The notes under the pieces are model-generated. The model was not told where the DNA came from. It worked only from the letters and a program-made list of their open reading frames with translations, and did not search any database. The position numbers and the translations under genes are program-made. This document shows positions 17,388 to 24,067 of a stretch of DNA of 36,438 nucleotides, piece by piece (within the stretch, counting starts at the first letter, position 1; every line of letters starts with the position of its first letter). Source of the stretch: CAZKCK01 sp964552325 (GTDB lineage: Bacteria > Bacteroidota > Bacteroidia > Bacteroidales > TTA-H9); NCBI GenBank assembly GCA_964552325.1, contig CAZKHA010000019.1, forward strand, positions 1-36,438, written 5' to 3'.

Positions 17388-17681
17388 ATGGAACTAATAA
17401 TTATAGCTGTTGTCTATTTTTTAATAGCATGTGTGTTAAGCTACTTTGCCTGGAAAAAAGGGCTTAGGTGGTTTAGAGTGTTTTTAGCATCAATAATTCT
17501 CACACCTTTTATTGGCTTTATTATATACTCGAGTACCGAAAGGGTGAAGATTTTTAAGGAAAAACGCTTTAAATGCCGTAGGTGCAATTACTATTTTACT
17601 GAATCACACGAATTCTGCCCTAATTGTGCTTCCGAAGGTGAGAAAATCAGGCTTAAAACTGTAAGCGTTGATATGACCTAA
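17388..17681 (+). CDS. small two-helix membrane protein with C-terminal zinc ribbon
   Basis: A 97-residue protein with two predicted transmembrane helices (about residues 2-22 and 30-48). A basic linker follows (VKIFKEKRFK), then a zinc-ribbon-like knuckle pair CxxC-x10-CxxC (C63, C66, C77, C80). I do not recognise a named family. Small membrane-anchored zinc ribbons of this kind are common and usually lack an assigned function. It has its own -7 promoter box and a preceding terminator, and is followed after 106 bases by the flavoprotein gene on the same strand. The regular helices and the intact metal site make a real gene likely. Confidence 0.7.
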   Translation: MELIIIAVVYFLIACVLSYFAWKKGLRWFRVFLASIILTPFIGFIIYSSTERVKIFKEKRFKCRRCNYYFTESHEFCPNCASEGEKIRLKTVSVDMT

Positions 17682-17787
17682 AACCGGTTAATCAAAAAGA
17701 TTTCTATAGAAAAATTTTATTGCTTCCTTTTGGGACTAACTATTTGCCTCATAATGGGTTTGCAAAATATCTAGTAATGTTGCCATA

Positions 17788-19044
17788 ATGAAACAGATTG
17801 CTTTTGATGTATGCGTAGTTGGCGGTGGTGCTGCCGGAATGATGGCCGCCGTTAAAGCTGCCCGCGATGGAGCCAAAGTGGTACTTGTAGAAAAGATGAA
17901 CCGCCCCGGACGTAAACTTTCAATTACAGGCAAAGGCCGTTGCAACCTTACTAACGTTGCACCTTTAGGCGAATTTTTATCACATACCGGCCCCGATCCC
18001 CGTTTTTTGCGCAATGCCTTCTCAGTATTCTTTGTTGATGAGCTGCTTTCTTTTTTCGCCGACCTTGGGGTTAAGACCGTTACCGAACGAGGAGGCAGGG
18101 TGTTCCCTGAAAGTGAACAAGCCAAAGAAATAGTGGATGCTTTTACCAAAGAGCTCAAACGTTTAAATGTTGAGGTCCGATGTGAAAGTGCGGTAAGCAG
18201 GATTTTAATGAAAGATGCGATAGCCATTGGTGTGGAGCTCAAGAATCAACACCAAATTTTGGCCAGCAAAACAATACTTGCCACAGGTGGAGCTTCGTAT
18301 GCAGGCACAGGCTCAACAGGTGATGGCTATAAAATTGCAGCTCTGGCAGGCCACACAATTCGACAGGTGGTTCCAGCTTTGGTGCCAATAAATACCGAAG
18401 GCGATATAGCTGCCAAGCTACAGGGTTTGGCGCTTAAAAACGTAAAAGCTTCAGTCTATCTGAACAACAAAAAAGCCGGTGAAGCATTTGGCGAGCTGTT
18501 ATTTGCTCATTTTGGCTTAACCGGGCCCATAATTCTCAGCCTTAGCCGTCAATTTGGGCGAGAAATCCTTCAGGGAGCCAAAGCTGAGATTTCAATCGAC
18601 CTAAAACCAGCCCTCGATGAGCCAACACTTGATAAGCGCTTGCTTCGTGAACTGGACGAGCATGGCAAGATGCAGTTTAAAGGCATCTTAAAAACCTTGT
18701 TGCCAAGCAGTTTGATCGGGGTCTGTTGTGAAATACTGGCTCTTGATCCCGAAAAAATTGGCAACCAAGTAAGTGGTGCCGAACGCAAAAAGCTAAGGGT
18801 TTGGCTGAAAGATTTTAGGTTTAAAATTTCAGGTTTGCGAGGTTTTGATGAAGCCATTATTACATCCGGCGGGATATCAACCAAAGAAATCAACCCACAA
18901 ACAATGGAATCAAAAATTGTAAAGAACCTTTACTTTGCGGGAGAGGTTGTTGATTTAGAGGCTGATACCGGAGGGTATAACCTCCAGATTGCTTTTTCGA
19001 CAGCATGGGTTGCTGCCAAAGCCTGTGCCTCCAGCAGGAGTTAA
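17788..19044 (+). CDS. BaiN/HI0933-family NAD(P)/FAD-dependent oxidoreductase
   Basis: Flavoprotein of 418 residues, normal for the HI0933/YhiN/BaiN family. The N-terminal dinucleotide-binding motif is GGGAAGMMAA, followed by GRKLSITGKGRCNLTN, the family's signature loop. In the middle are GGASYAGTGSTGDGY and HFGLTGPIILSLSR. The C-terminus has the second FAD-contacting region NLYFAGEVVDLEADTGGYNLQ. Known family members bind FAD and are mostly uncharacterised; BaiN of gut clostridia was implicated in bile-acid dehydroxylation, but that role should not be transferred here. The gene converges on the phosphoesterase with only 9 bases between stop codons. Confidence 0.85.
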   Translation: MKQIAFDVCVVGGGAAGMMAAVKAARDGAKVVLVEKMNRPGRKLSITGKGRCNLTNVAPLGEFLSHTGPDPRFLRNAFSVFFVDELLSFFADLGVKTVTERGGRVFPESEQAKEIVDAFTKELKRLNVEVRCESAVSRILMKDAIAIGVELKNQHQILASKTILATGGASYAGTGSTGDGYKIAALAGHTIRQVVPALVPINTEGDIAAKLQGLALKNVKASVYLNNKKAGEAFGELLFAHFGLTGPIILSLSRQFGREILQGAKAEISIDLKPALDEPTLDKRLLRELDEHGKMQFKGILKTLLPSSLIGVCCEILALDPEKIGNQVSGAERKKLRVWLKDFRFKISGLRGFDEAIITSGGISTKEINPQTMESKIVKNLYFAGEVVDLEADTGGYNLQIAFSTAWVAAKACASSRS

Positions 19045-19055
19045 AGCCTAGGCTT
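19044..19055. repeat. 12-bp perfect palindrome joining two convergent stop codons
   Basis: AAGCCTAGGCTT spans the gap between the flavoprotein and phosphoesterase genes and overlaps the TAA codons of both. There is no T-run, so it is not a clear terminator. Confidence 0.45.
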
Positions 19056-19563
19056 AAGTCCGTTTGGCCTTCGACCTCTCAATTTCAATAATTTCTGGTT
19101 CCTCAACTTTGCCCAGTGTAATTTTAAATCGCAGCATAGTGATTACTGTATGTATCCCATAAATTCCGGCAGCACCTGGGTTCATGTGCAAACAGTTTAA
19201 ACTGGGGTCGTACATTATTTTAAGAATATGCGAATGCCCCGAAATGAAGAGGCCTGGTTTCTCCTTTATAAGTTGCTGTTTCACCACCGGGACGTATTTT
19301 CCGGGATACCCACCTATATGCGTCATAAAAACCTTTAGGCCTTCGCACTCAAAGCTTTGGTTTTCAGGGTATGACATCCTTACAATATGGTCATCAATAT
19401 TCCCGAATACGGCTCTTACGGGTTTAAACGCTGCAAGAGCATCGATAGCAGAAATGTTTCCTATATCTCCCGCATGCCAAATTTCATCGCAATTGGCAAA
19501 AGCCGAATATACTTGCTCAATTATAACACCATGTGTATCCGATAATAGTCCAATTTTTTTCAT
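19054..19563 (-). CDS. YfcE/MJ0936-type metallophosphoesterase
   Basis: Small cytoplasmic calcineurin-like phosphoesterase of 169 residues, the usual length of the YfcE/MJ0936 family. All metal-binding motifs are present: SDTHG near residue 8, HAGDIGN near 30, GNIDDH near 54, and the paired HIGG and GHSH motifs. These coordinate a dinuclear metal centre that hydrolyses phosphodiesters; the physiological substrate is generally unknown. The C-terminal 25 residues are basic and extend a little beyond the usual core. It stands alone on the minus strand, and a 358-base intergenic region with repeats lies upstream. Confidence 0.85.
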   Translation of the reverse strand: MKKIGLLSDTHGVIIEQVYSAFANCDEIWHAGDIGNISAIDALAAFKPVRAVFGNIDDHIVRMSYPENQSFECEGLKVFMTHIGGYPGKYVPVVKQQLIKEKPGLFISGHSHILKIMYDPSLNCLHMNPGAAGIYGIHTVITMLRFKITLGKVEEPEIIEIERSKAKRT

Positions 19564-19617
19564 AGGTTAATCATTTGTAAGCCTTTGCAAGTATTATTTC
19601 GTTTTTGCCTTCCATTG

Positions 19618-19658
19618 AATCAAAGTGTGTTACAATAATCCAAAAACAAACTTTGATT
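19618..19658. repeat. intergenic inverted repeat (9 bp plus 4 bp)
   Basis: AATCAAAGT (19618-19626) is matched by ACTTTGATT (19650-19658). After one mismatch four further pairs extend the stem inward, leaving a 13-base loop. There is no T-run, so an operator or an RNA hairpin is more likely than a terminator. Confidence 0.55.
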
Positions 19659-19753
19659 AATGGCTGTGCTTTGCAAACATCCAAGCTTGTAAAAAATGGC
19701 ATTTTTCGGGGATCAAAAATAACCAAAAGTGCTGATAGATTATTTTTGTTGTT

Positions 19754-19880
19754 AAAAACTTGCTTTGTTGGTAAGATAATTTAAAAACATGCTTTATTTG
19801 GATTTATAAACCTATTGCTTTGTGTTTTTGTTGGCAATCAAACGAACAAAAGGTGTTTTAAACTGTTGCTTTAAATTGGA
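19754..19880 (+). repeat. four spaced TGCTTT elements upstream of the AHSA1 gene
   Basis: TGCTTT occurs at 19761, 19790, 19816 and 19867, each preceded by an A-rich stretch, and the first, second and fourth followed closely by TTGG. The steps are 29, 26 and 51 bases, that is roughly 26 or twice 26. This could be a row of binding sites or drift in AT-rich DNA. Confidence 0.35.
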
Positions 19881-19921
19881 TAAATTACTTACCGCCAAAA
19901 GGTTCATCAAAAAAATTCTGT

Positions 19922-20359
19922 ATGCCTACTCATGCACCAGTAACTGTTAAAGTTGAAGTCCCAGTGGCTTTAACTGAAGCTTGGCTATATTTTACCTCTC
20001 CAGAGCATATTGTTGAATGGAATTTTGCCTCCACCGATTGGTGGTGTCCTTTTGCCGACAGTTACCTGCGTGTTGATGGCAGGTTCAAGTATCGTATGGA
20101 GGCTCGCGAAGGCGGCATGGGTTTTGATTTTGCCGGCACATTTACGCATATTGAACCAGAAAAGCGCCTGGAGTACCTATTGGATGATGGCCGAAAGGTT
20201 AAGGTGCAATTTGCCGAAAAAAACGGTTTGGTAACAATTGTTGAAGACTTTGAGCCAGAGAACACTAATTCACTTGAACTTCAGCAATTGGGCTGGCAGG
20301 CTATACTCAACAATTTTGCAACCTATGCCATCCAAACTTTTACATCTAAGAATGATTAA
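19922..20359 (+). CDS. AHSA1/SRPBCC (START-like) domain protein
   Basis: A 145-residue single-domain protein of the AHSA1 (activator of Hsp90 ATPase homologue 1-like) branch of the SRPBCC superfamily. The opening VKVEVPVALTEAWLYFTSPEHIVEWNFA and the later DGRFKYRMEAREGGMGFDFAGTF-type strands fit this family well. These small helix-grip proteins bind hydrophobic ligands in a cavity; most bacterial members have no assigned role. The stop codon overlaps by 8 bases the ATG of the decayed VOC gene (20352), so the two once formed an operon. AHSA1 and PhnB-like VOC genes are often neighbours in bacterial genomes. Confidence 0.8.
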   Translation: MPTHAPVTVKVEVPVALTEAWLYFTSPEHIVEWNFASTDWWCPFADSYLRVDGRFKYRMEAREGGMGFDFAGTFTHIEPEKRLEYLLDDGRKVKVQFAEKNGLVTIVEDFEPENTNSLELQQLGWQAILNNFATYAIQTFTSKND

Positions 20360-20629
20360 AACACGTCTTTCCCCTTGCATTTGGTTCGATAACCAAGCCG
20401 AGGATGTTGACTTGTTTTATGTTTCCATATTCATGAACGGCTTACTGAAGGTGGACAAAAAGGCTCGTGTGGCTAGCTAAAAGACAAGTTTGGGGTTTTA
20501 TGGCAGCTTGTACCTGAGGCTTTAATTGAACTTATGCGGAACCCCGAAAAAGTTGATAAGGTTGTAGCCGCATTTCTACCAGTGAAAAAACTGGATATTA
20601 AGGCGCTGATGGAGGCTAGAAACCCTTGA
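20352..20629 (+). pseudogene. broken PhnB-like VOC-family gene (internal deletion, frameshift, amber stop)
   Basis: Both ends of a PhnB/3-demethylubiquinone methyltransferase-like VOC protein are recognisable. The 5' part from ATG 20352 encodes SPCIWFDNQAEDVDLFYVSIF, the family's normal first strand and helix. Near 20437-20440 the sequence jumps, in a different frame, to LTEGGQKGSCG, a stop, then LKDKFGVLWQLVPEALIELM and KKLDIKALMEA. That is the normal C-terminus of the family. The middle, about 70-80 residues in intact members, is missing. The stop is TAG at 20474-20476, where the family has tryptophan (CGWLKDK), so TGG became TAG. Three independent lesions make this a clear pseudogene. A complete 42-codon frame from 20352 ends at 20480. 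Confidence 0.88.
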
Positions 20630-20714
20630 TTGCAAAATTTGGTGGCCACCACCTACACTAGGCGCTTTTGGCCTTTTGACATTAAGCTTTGGAGGCCAAC
20701 GCTAATGCATGGTT

Positions 20715-21527
20715 TTATTTAGTTGTCAATAACTTAGCTAGTTTGCTCAATGCAAATACCAATACCAGTGAAAAAATGATGGCAGCACCCGAAGGTATAT
20801 CCACATAATACGAAAAAAGAATGCCAGCCAAACAACCAGTAGCGCCAAATAGTACTGATAGGAACACTATCTGCCGGAAGTTTTTTGAAAAAAGATTGGC
20901 CGTAGAAGGTGGAATGGTTAACATTGACATCACCAAAATAATTCCGACCACACGTATGCTCAATACAATGGTAAGCGAAATCAAGGCCATCATGGCATAG
21001 TTAATAAAGGTAGCCGGAACTTTATGCGTGGCTGCATATTCTTGGTCGAAAGCTATGGCTAAGATAAGCCTGTAAAACAAAACAAAAAACAGGATGATAC
21101 AAGCAGCCAAGGCTATCATCAGCCATAATTCGGTTGTGCCAACCGTAAGGATGCTTCCAAAAAGGCTGGTCATTAAATTAGGTGCATAACCTGGTGTTAG
21201 AAACACGAAGATAATCCCGATTGCCATGCCGAACGACCATAACATCCCAATGGCTGAGTCTTCGCGAACCTCGGTTTTTTTTGCGAGGAATTCGATGCCT
21301 AGTGCTGAAAGAATCCCGAAAACGGCGGCGCCAAATAAAGGGTTTATGCCAAGGTAATAGCCAAGGCCAATGCCTCCAAACGAAGCATGGGTAATGCCCC
21401 CACTAATAAAAACAATGCGCCGGGCCACAATGTAAGCACCCATCACTCCGCACAACACGCTTATAAGCATGGCTGCCGAAATAGCATTGGTAAAAAAACG
21501 GTAGTGTATTAAATCAATGATGTTCAT
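20715..21527 (-). CDS. znuB: zinc/manganese ABC transporter permease
   Basis: Inner-membrane permease of the ABC-3 family that forms the channel for Zn(II) or Mn(II) import. The 270-residue protein from ATG 21527 has about eight hydrophobic segments. It carries conserved ABC-3 features such as GVMGAYIVARRIVFISGG and HASFGGIGLGYYLG near the N-terminus, and VRVVGIILVMSMLTIPPSTA further on. The open frame continues upstream to 21590, but the extra residues (MPMALYHTGYC...) lie within the end of the ATPase gene and lack family similarity, so 21527 is preferred. This start overlaps the znuC stop by 14 bases, typical of coupled translation. Zn versus Mn specificity is not decided by sequence; the His-rich partners favour zinc. 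Confidence 0.88.
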   Translation of the reverse strand: MNIIDLIHYRFFTNAISAAMLISVLCGVMGAYIVARRIVFISGGITHASFGGIGLGYYLGINPLFGAAVFGILSALGIEFLAKKTEVREDSAIGMLWSFGMAIGIIFVFLTPGYAPNLMTSLFGSILTVGTTELWLMIALAACIILFFVLFYRLILAIAFDQEYAATHKVPATFINYAMMALISLTIVLSIRVVGIILVMSMLTIPPSTANLFSKNFRQIVFLSVLFGATGCLAGILFSYYVDIPSGAAIIFSLVLVFALSKLAKLLTTK

Positions 21528-22290
21528 GGGTGTGGTGATCGGTTGAGGTGTGTTCGTGCAATACCCGGTGTGGTACAGTGCCATGGGCAATCAAGTCGAT
21601 AGGGCAGTTATAAACCCTCAGTATTTCGGAGGTTATTTCCCTGCCCTGATGATAGTGCAGCTCACGGTTTATGCAGGCGATGGTTTTTACGTAGGATGAA
21701 ATAATCCCGATATCATGCGAAACCACCATGATGGCCAAGCTTTTGTTAAGCTTTGCTAAAATATCGTAAAGTTCTGATTCAAAACGATTATCAACGTATG
21801 TGTCTGGTTCGTCGAGAATAAGGAGTTGGGGTTCGGAAATAAGTGCCCTGCACAAAAACACGCGTTGCATCTGCCCGCCAGAGAGTTCGCCTATTGGTTT
21901 TTTGGCTAGGTGTGATATATGCATTTGCTCAAGTAGTTGGCTTGCCTTTTCTTTTTCGTGCGCCGAATACCTGCTAAACAGTTTCTTTTGTGACATAAGC
22001 CCTGAAAGGATTACATCCAACACACTTATCGGAAACTTTTTGTCAAATTGGTTTATTTGGGGCAAATAGCCTATAAACCCTTTGTTTTGTTTGGTTTGGT
22101 AGTGTGTAACATCACCGCTAAAAGGTTTTAGCAGACCTGTAATGCACTTAAGCAGGGTTGTTTTGCCGCCTCCGTTAGGGCCAATAATGCCAATAAAGTC
22201 CTGCTCAAAAACACTGAGGTTTATGTTGCTAAGGATGACCTGATTGGCATATCCTGCCGTTAAGTCTTTTATTTCGAGCAGTTTCTCCAT
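21514..22290 (-). CDS. znuC: zinc/manganese ABC transporter ATP-binding protein with His-rich tail
   Basis: ATPase subunit of a metal importer, 258 residues. Walker A is GPNGGGKTT (37-45), the ABC signature LSGGQ (136-140), and Walker B LLILDEP (156-162); the switch histidine follows in VVSHDIG. The C-terminus is unusually rich in histidine (HEHTSTDHHTHEHH in the last 14 residues), suggesting a metal-sensing or metal-buffering tail on the cytoplasmic side. Only 1 base separates it from the znuA stop region and it overlaps znuB, so the three genes form one operon. Confidence 0.9.
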   Translation of the reverse strand: MEKLLEIKDLTAGYANQVILSNINLSVFEQDFIGIIGPNGGGKTTLLKCITGLLKPFSGDVTHYQTKQNKGFIGYLPQINQFDKKFPISVLDVILSGLMSQKKLFSRYSAHEKEKASQLLEQMHISHLAKKPIGELSGGQMQRVFLCRALISEPQLLILDEPDTYVDNRFESELYDILAKLNKSLAIMVVSHDIGIISSYVKTIACINRELHYHQGREITSEILRVYNCPIDLIAHGTVPHRVLHEHTSTDHHTHEHH

Positions 22291-22291
22291 C

Positions 22292-23164
22292 TTATTGTGA
22301 GAGAGCTTTTTTGAGTTTTAGGATAGTCGCCCGCAGTTCGTTGTCCCAGTTTTCTGACATTGGGTCGAATTGAACCAATTCTCCATTAATTTCGCGAGCT
22401 ATGGCTTGAGCATTTTGCACGTCAAACTGGCTTTGGATAAGTATAAGCTTAATGTTTTCGTTTCGTGCCATATCAATAAACTCACCCATGCCTTTGGCGG
22501 TTGGGTTTTTGCCATCCACTTCAATAGCAACTTGTTCAAGGCCATAATCTTTGGCAAAATAAGTTAATGCCGGGTGGAAAATCAAAAACGTATTTGATTT
22601 CAATCCGGATAGTTCTTTTTTTGCAAATGCATCCAATGAATCAATTTCTTGAAGGAAGTTGTTGTAATTGGCTGTAAACTGCTCTTGCATCTCGGGATAA
22701 ACAGCCACGAGTTCTTTGAGGATGTTGGAGGCAATGGTTTTTACGGCACGCGGCGAGAGCCAAAAGTGGGGGTCGCCGAGATGTCCGCAGCTTTCTCCAT
22801 CAGCATGATGATGGTGGCTGCCATGAATTATTTCCAAGCCCTCTGATACATCGGCAACAATAAGCTTGGGGTTGTTCTGTTTGAAGTTGTCTTTCCAGCT
22901 CTCTTCGAAGCTCAAGCGGCCATTCATAAAGTAAATATCCGATTGGGCCATGTCCATCATTTGGCGTGGAGTGGGGTCGTATGTTTCGTGGCTGGCCCCA
23001 GGTGTAACCAAAACGTCAACAACAAACTGGCTTCCAGCAATTTTCTCGACAAAGTATTTTTGAGGTAAGATGCTAACCGTTAATCGCTTGGTTTCATTTG
23101 CAGAATTTGATGTGCATGCAGCAATAAAAAACAAGGCTAGTACCCATAACACGATTTTTTGCAT
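22292..23164 (-). CDS. znuA: zinc-type metal-binding lipoprotein of ABC importer
   Basis: Periplasmic solute-binding protein of the cluster A-I (ZnuA/TroA) family. From ATG 23164 it is 290 residues with a lipoprotein signal ending FIAAC (C17). Metal ligands expected of the family are visible: H59 in GASHETYDP, H133 in GDPHFW, and a third histidine in FHPALTYFAKDYGL. A flexible His-rich loop at about 114-135 (HGSHHHHADGESCGH) is characteristic of zinc-specific members. The open frame extends upstream to 23248, but that overlaps the previous gene and the promoter. The -7 box at 23183-23190 puts the transcript start below it, so 23164 is the start. Confidence 0.9.
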   Translation of the reverse strand: MQKIVLWVLALFFIAACTSNSANETKRLTVSILPQKYFVEKIAGSQFVVDVLVTPGASHETYDPTPRQMMDMAQSDIYFMNGRLSFEESWKDNFKQNNPKLIVADVSEGLEIIHGSHHHHADGESCGHLGDPHFWLSPRAVKTIASNILKELVAVYPEMQEQFTANYNNFLQEIDSLDAFAKKELSGLKSNTFLIFHPALTYFAKDYGLEQVAIEVDGKNPTAKGMGEFIDMARNENIKLILIQSQFDVQNAQAIAREINGELVQFDPMSENWDNELRATILKLKKALSQ

Positions 23165-23182
23165 ACCAATAATTTTAACTTG

Positions 23183-23190
23183 CAAAGGTA
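23183..23190 (-). promoter_or_regulatory. -7 promoter element for znuABC
   Basis: On the minus strand TACCTTTG, a perfect TAnnTTTG, ends 18 bases before the znuA ATG. It is followed by CA, as at glyA (TACCTTTGCA). It shows that znuABC can be transcribed apart from the TonB/DUF4249 genes and fixes the znuA start. Confidence 0.6.
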
Positions 23191-23203
23191 CAAAAACGCC
23201 GCT

Positions 23204-23217
23204 AAAAACCGGTTTTT
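23204..23217. repeat. 14-bp perfect palindrome upstream of the znuA promoter
   Basis: AAAAACCGGTTTTT overlaps the stop codon of the DUF4249 gene. On the minus strand the stem ends in a T-run, so it may be a weak terminator. Its place just above the znuA -7 box also allows an operator role. Confidence 0.45.
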
Positions 23218-24056
23218 TATGGAGTGGTTGAATAGGTGGTTGAGGCATAGCTTACTGCATAGGCGGCAAAATAACCTATAGCCCCATTGCTAATGTTTCC
23301 GGGCACATTGGTTGGAGGACCGCTAAACATTGGGTTTTGTTGATTAACTGCTCGTCGTGAAAATTCAACGTAGTTCTGGTATTCTTTGGTTATGCCACAA
23401 ACTTGAAGCGTGATTTTGTCGCCGGGATTTATGATTTGCTTCCTGATTTTCCAGAAATATTTAACCCCAATGCCATTGGTGTTGTTCCCATCAATAAATC
23501 GATCATCAATTGTAATCCAATTCTTGAGGCTGTCAGCAAATGCCGAGTCGTTCTTATAAGCTTTAAATAGGTAGTAGTCATCGCCCGAAGGTTCTTGTGC
23601 GTACCATTTTACTTCCCAAATGCCTTTTCCCCAATCACTATGATATTCAACCTCAATGCTGTCTGATTGCACTACGTTTCGCATCAGGCTAGTGGCCGTA
23701 AATGTGGTTTGGTCGTTTATTGGCTCAGCCAATTCAATGGTAAGTTGGTAAAGTTTTCCGGGTACTCCGGTGTAATCAGCAGGTGTAACATACATTCCTG
23801 GCGTCTTTTCAGTAAGTGTCAGATTTGTTTCGCCATCGTTCAGCCTAATTGTGGCACCCTCAACTACTGGAGCTGTTTGGTTTGAGAAATAGGGCGCTGA
23901 CTTTGATAAACGCACCATATGTTCTTTGGATTCATTGGTTAAATATCCTTCAACAACCAAACGGGTTTGTGATTCATCAAGTTGAATGTCAATTTTTTCG
24001 GTGCAGCTTAGGGTCAATAAGACGAGGCTTAAGCCATAAAGTATTTTTTTAAACAT
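23217..24056 (-). CDS. DUF4249 lipoprotein
   Basis: A 279-residue predicted lipoprotein; the signal peptide ends LTLSC with the lipidated cysteine at C18. The opening after it (QTRLVVEGYLTNESKEHMVRLSKSAPYFSN, here abridged in sense: VVEGYLTN and VRLSKSAPY motifs) and the beta-rich body match DUF4249. This is a Bacteroidota family almost always encoded next to a TonB-dependent receptor. Function is unknown; a surface or periplasmic accessory to the receptor is the common inference. It follows the receptor by 11 bases and is cotranscribed with it. The znu operon begins 53 bases later. Confidence 0.78.
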   Translation of the reverse strand: MFKKILYGLSLVLLTLSCTEKIDIQLDESQTRLVVEGYLTNESKEHMVRLSKSAPYFSNQTAPVVEGATIRLNDGETNLTLTEKTPGMYVTPADYTGVPGKLYQLTIELAEPINDQTTFTATSLMRNVVQSDSIEVEYHSDWGKGIWEVKWYAQEPSGDDYYLFKAYKNDSAFADSLKNWITIDDRFIDGNNTNGIGVKYFWKIRKQIINPGDKITLQVCGITKEYQNYVEFSRRAVNQQNPMFSGPPTNVPGNISNGAIGYFAAYAVSYASTTYSTTP

Positions 24057-24067
24057 AGTGTTTTGTT

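Larger units (their letters stand above)
19564..19921. other. 358-base AT-rich intergenic region with inverted and spaced repeats
   Basis: No open frame of interest. It separates the divergent phosphoesterase and AHSA1 genes and holds a hairpin-forming inverted repeat (19618-19658). It also holds four spaced copies of a TGCTTT-containing element (19761, 19790, 19816, 19867), with a further copy at 19667. I found no convincing TAnnTTTG promoter for the downstream gene; TAAATTGG (19872-19879) is a one-mismatch candidate. Confidence 0.55.

Noticed and set aside
17736..18242. 168-codon open frame opposite the flavoprotein gene
   Set aside because: Antisense to the FAD-binding N-terminus, which has clear family motifs on the plus strand.
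20641..20650. GGTGGCCACC palindrome after the decayed VOC gene
   Set aside because: Only 10 bp, with no T-run or flanking promoter; expected by chance at this scale.
21528..21590. N-terminal extension of the ZnuB-type permease
   Set aside because: It lies inside the znuC coding region and adds residues without family similarity ahead of a normal permease start.
23165..23248. N-terminal extension of the ZnuA-type lipoprotein
   Set aside because: It overlaps the DUF4249 gene and the znuA promoter; the lipoprotein signal begins at 23164.
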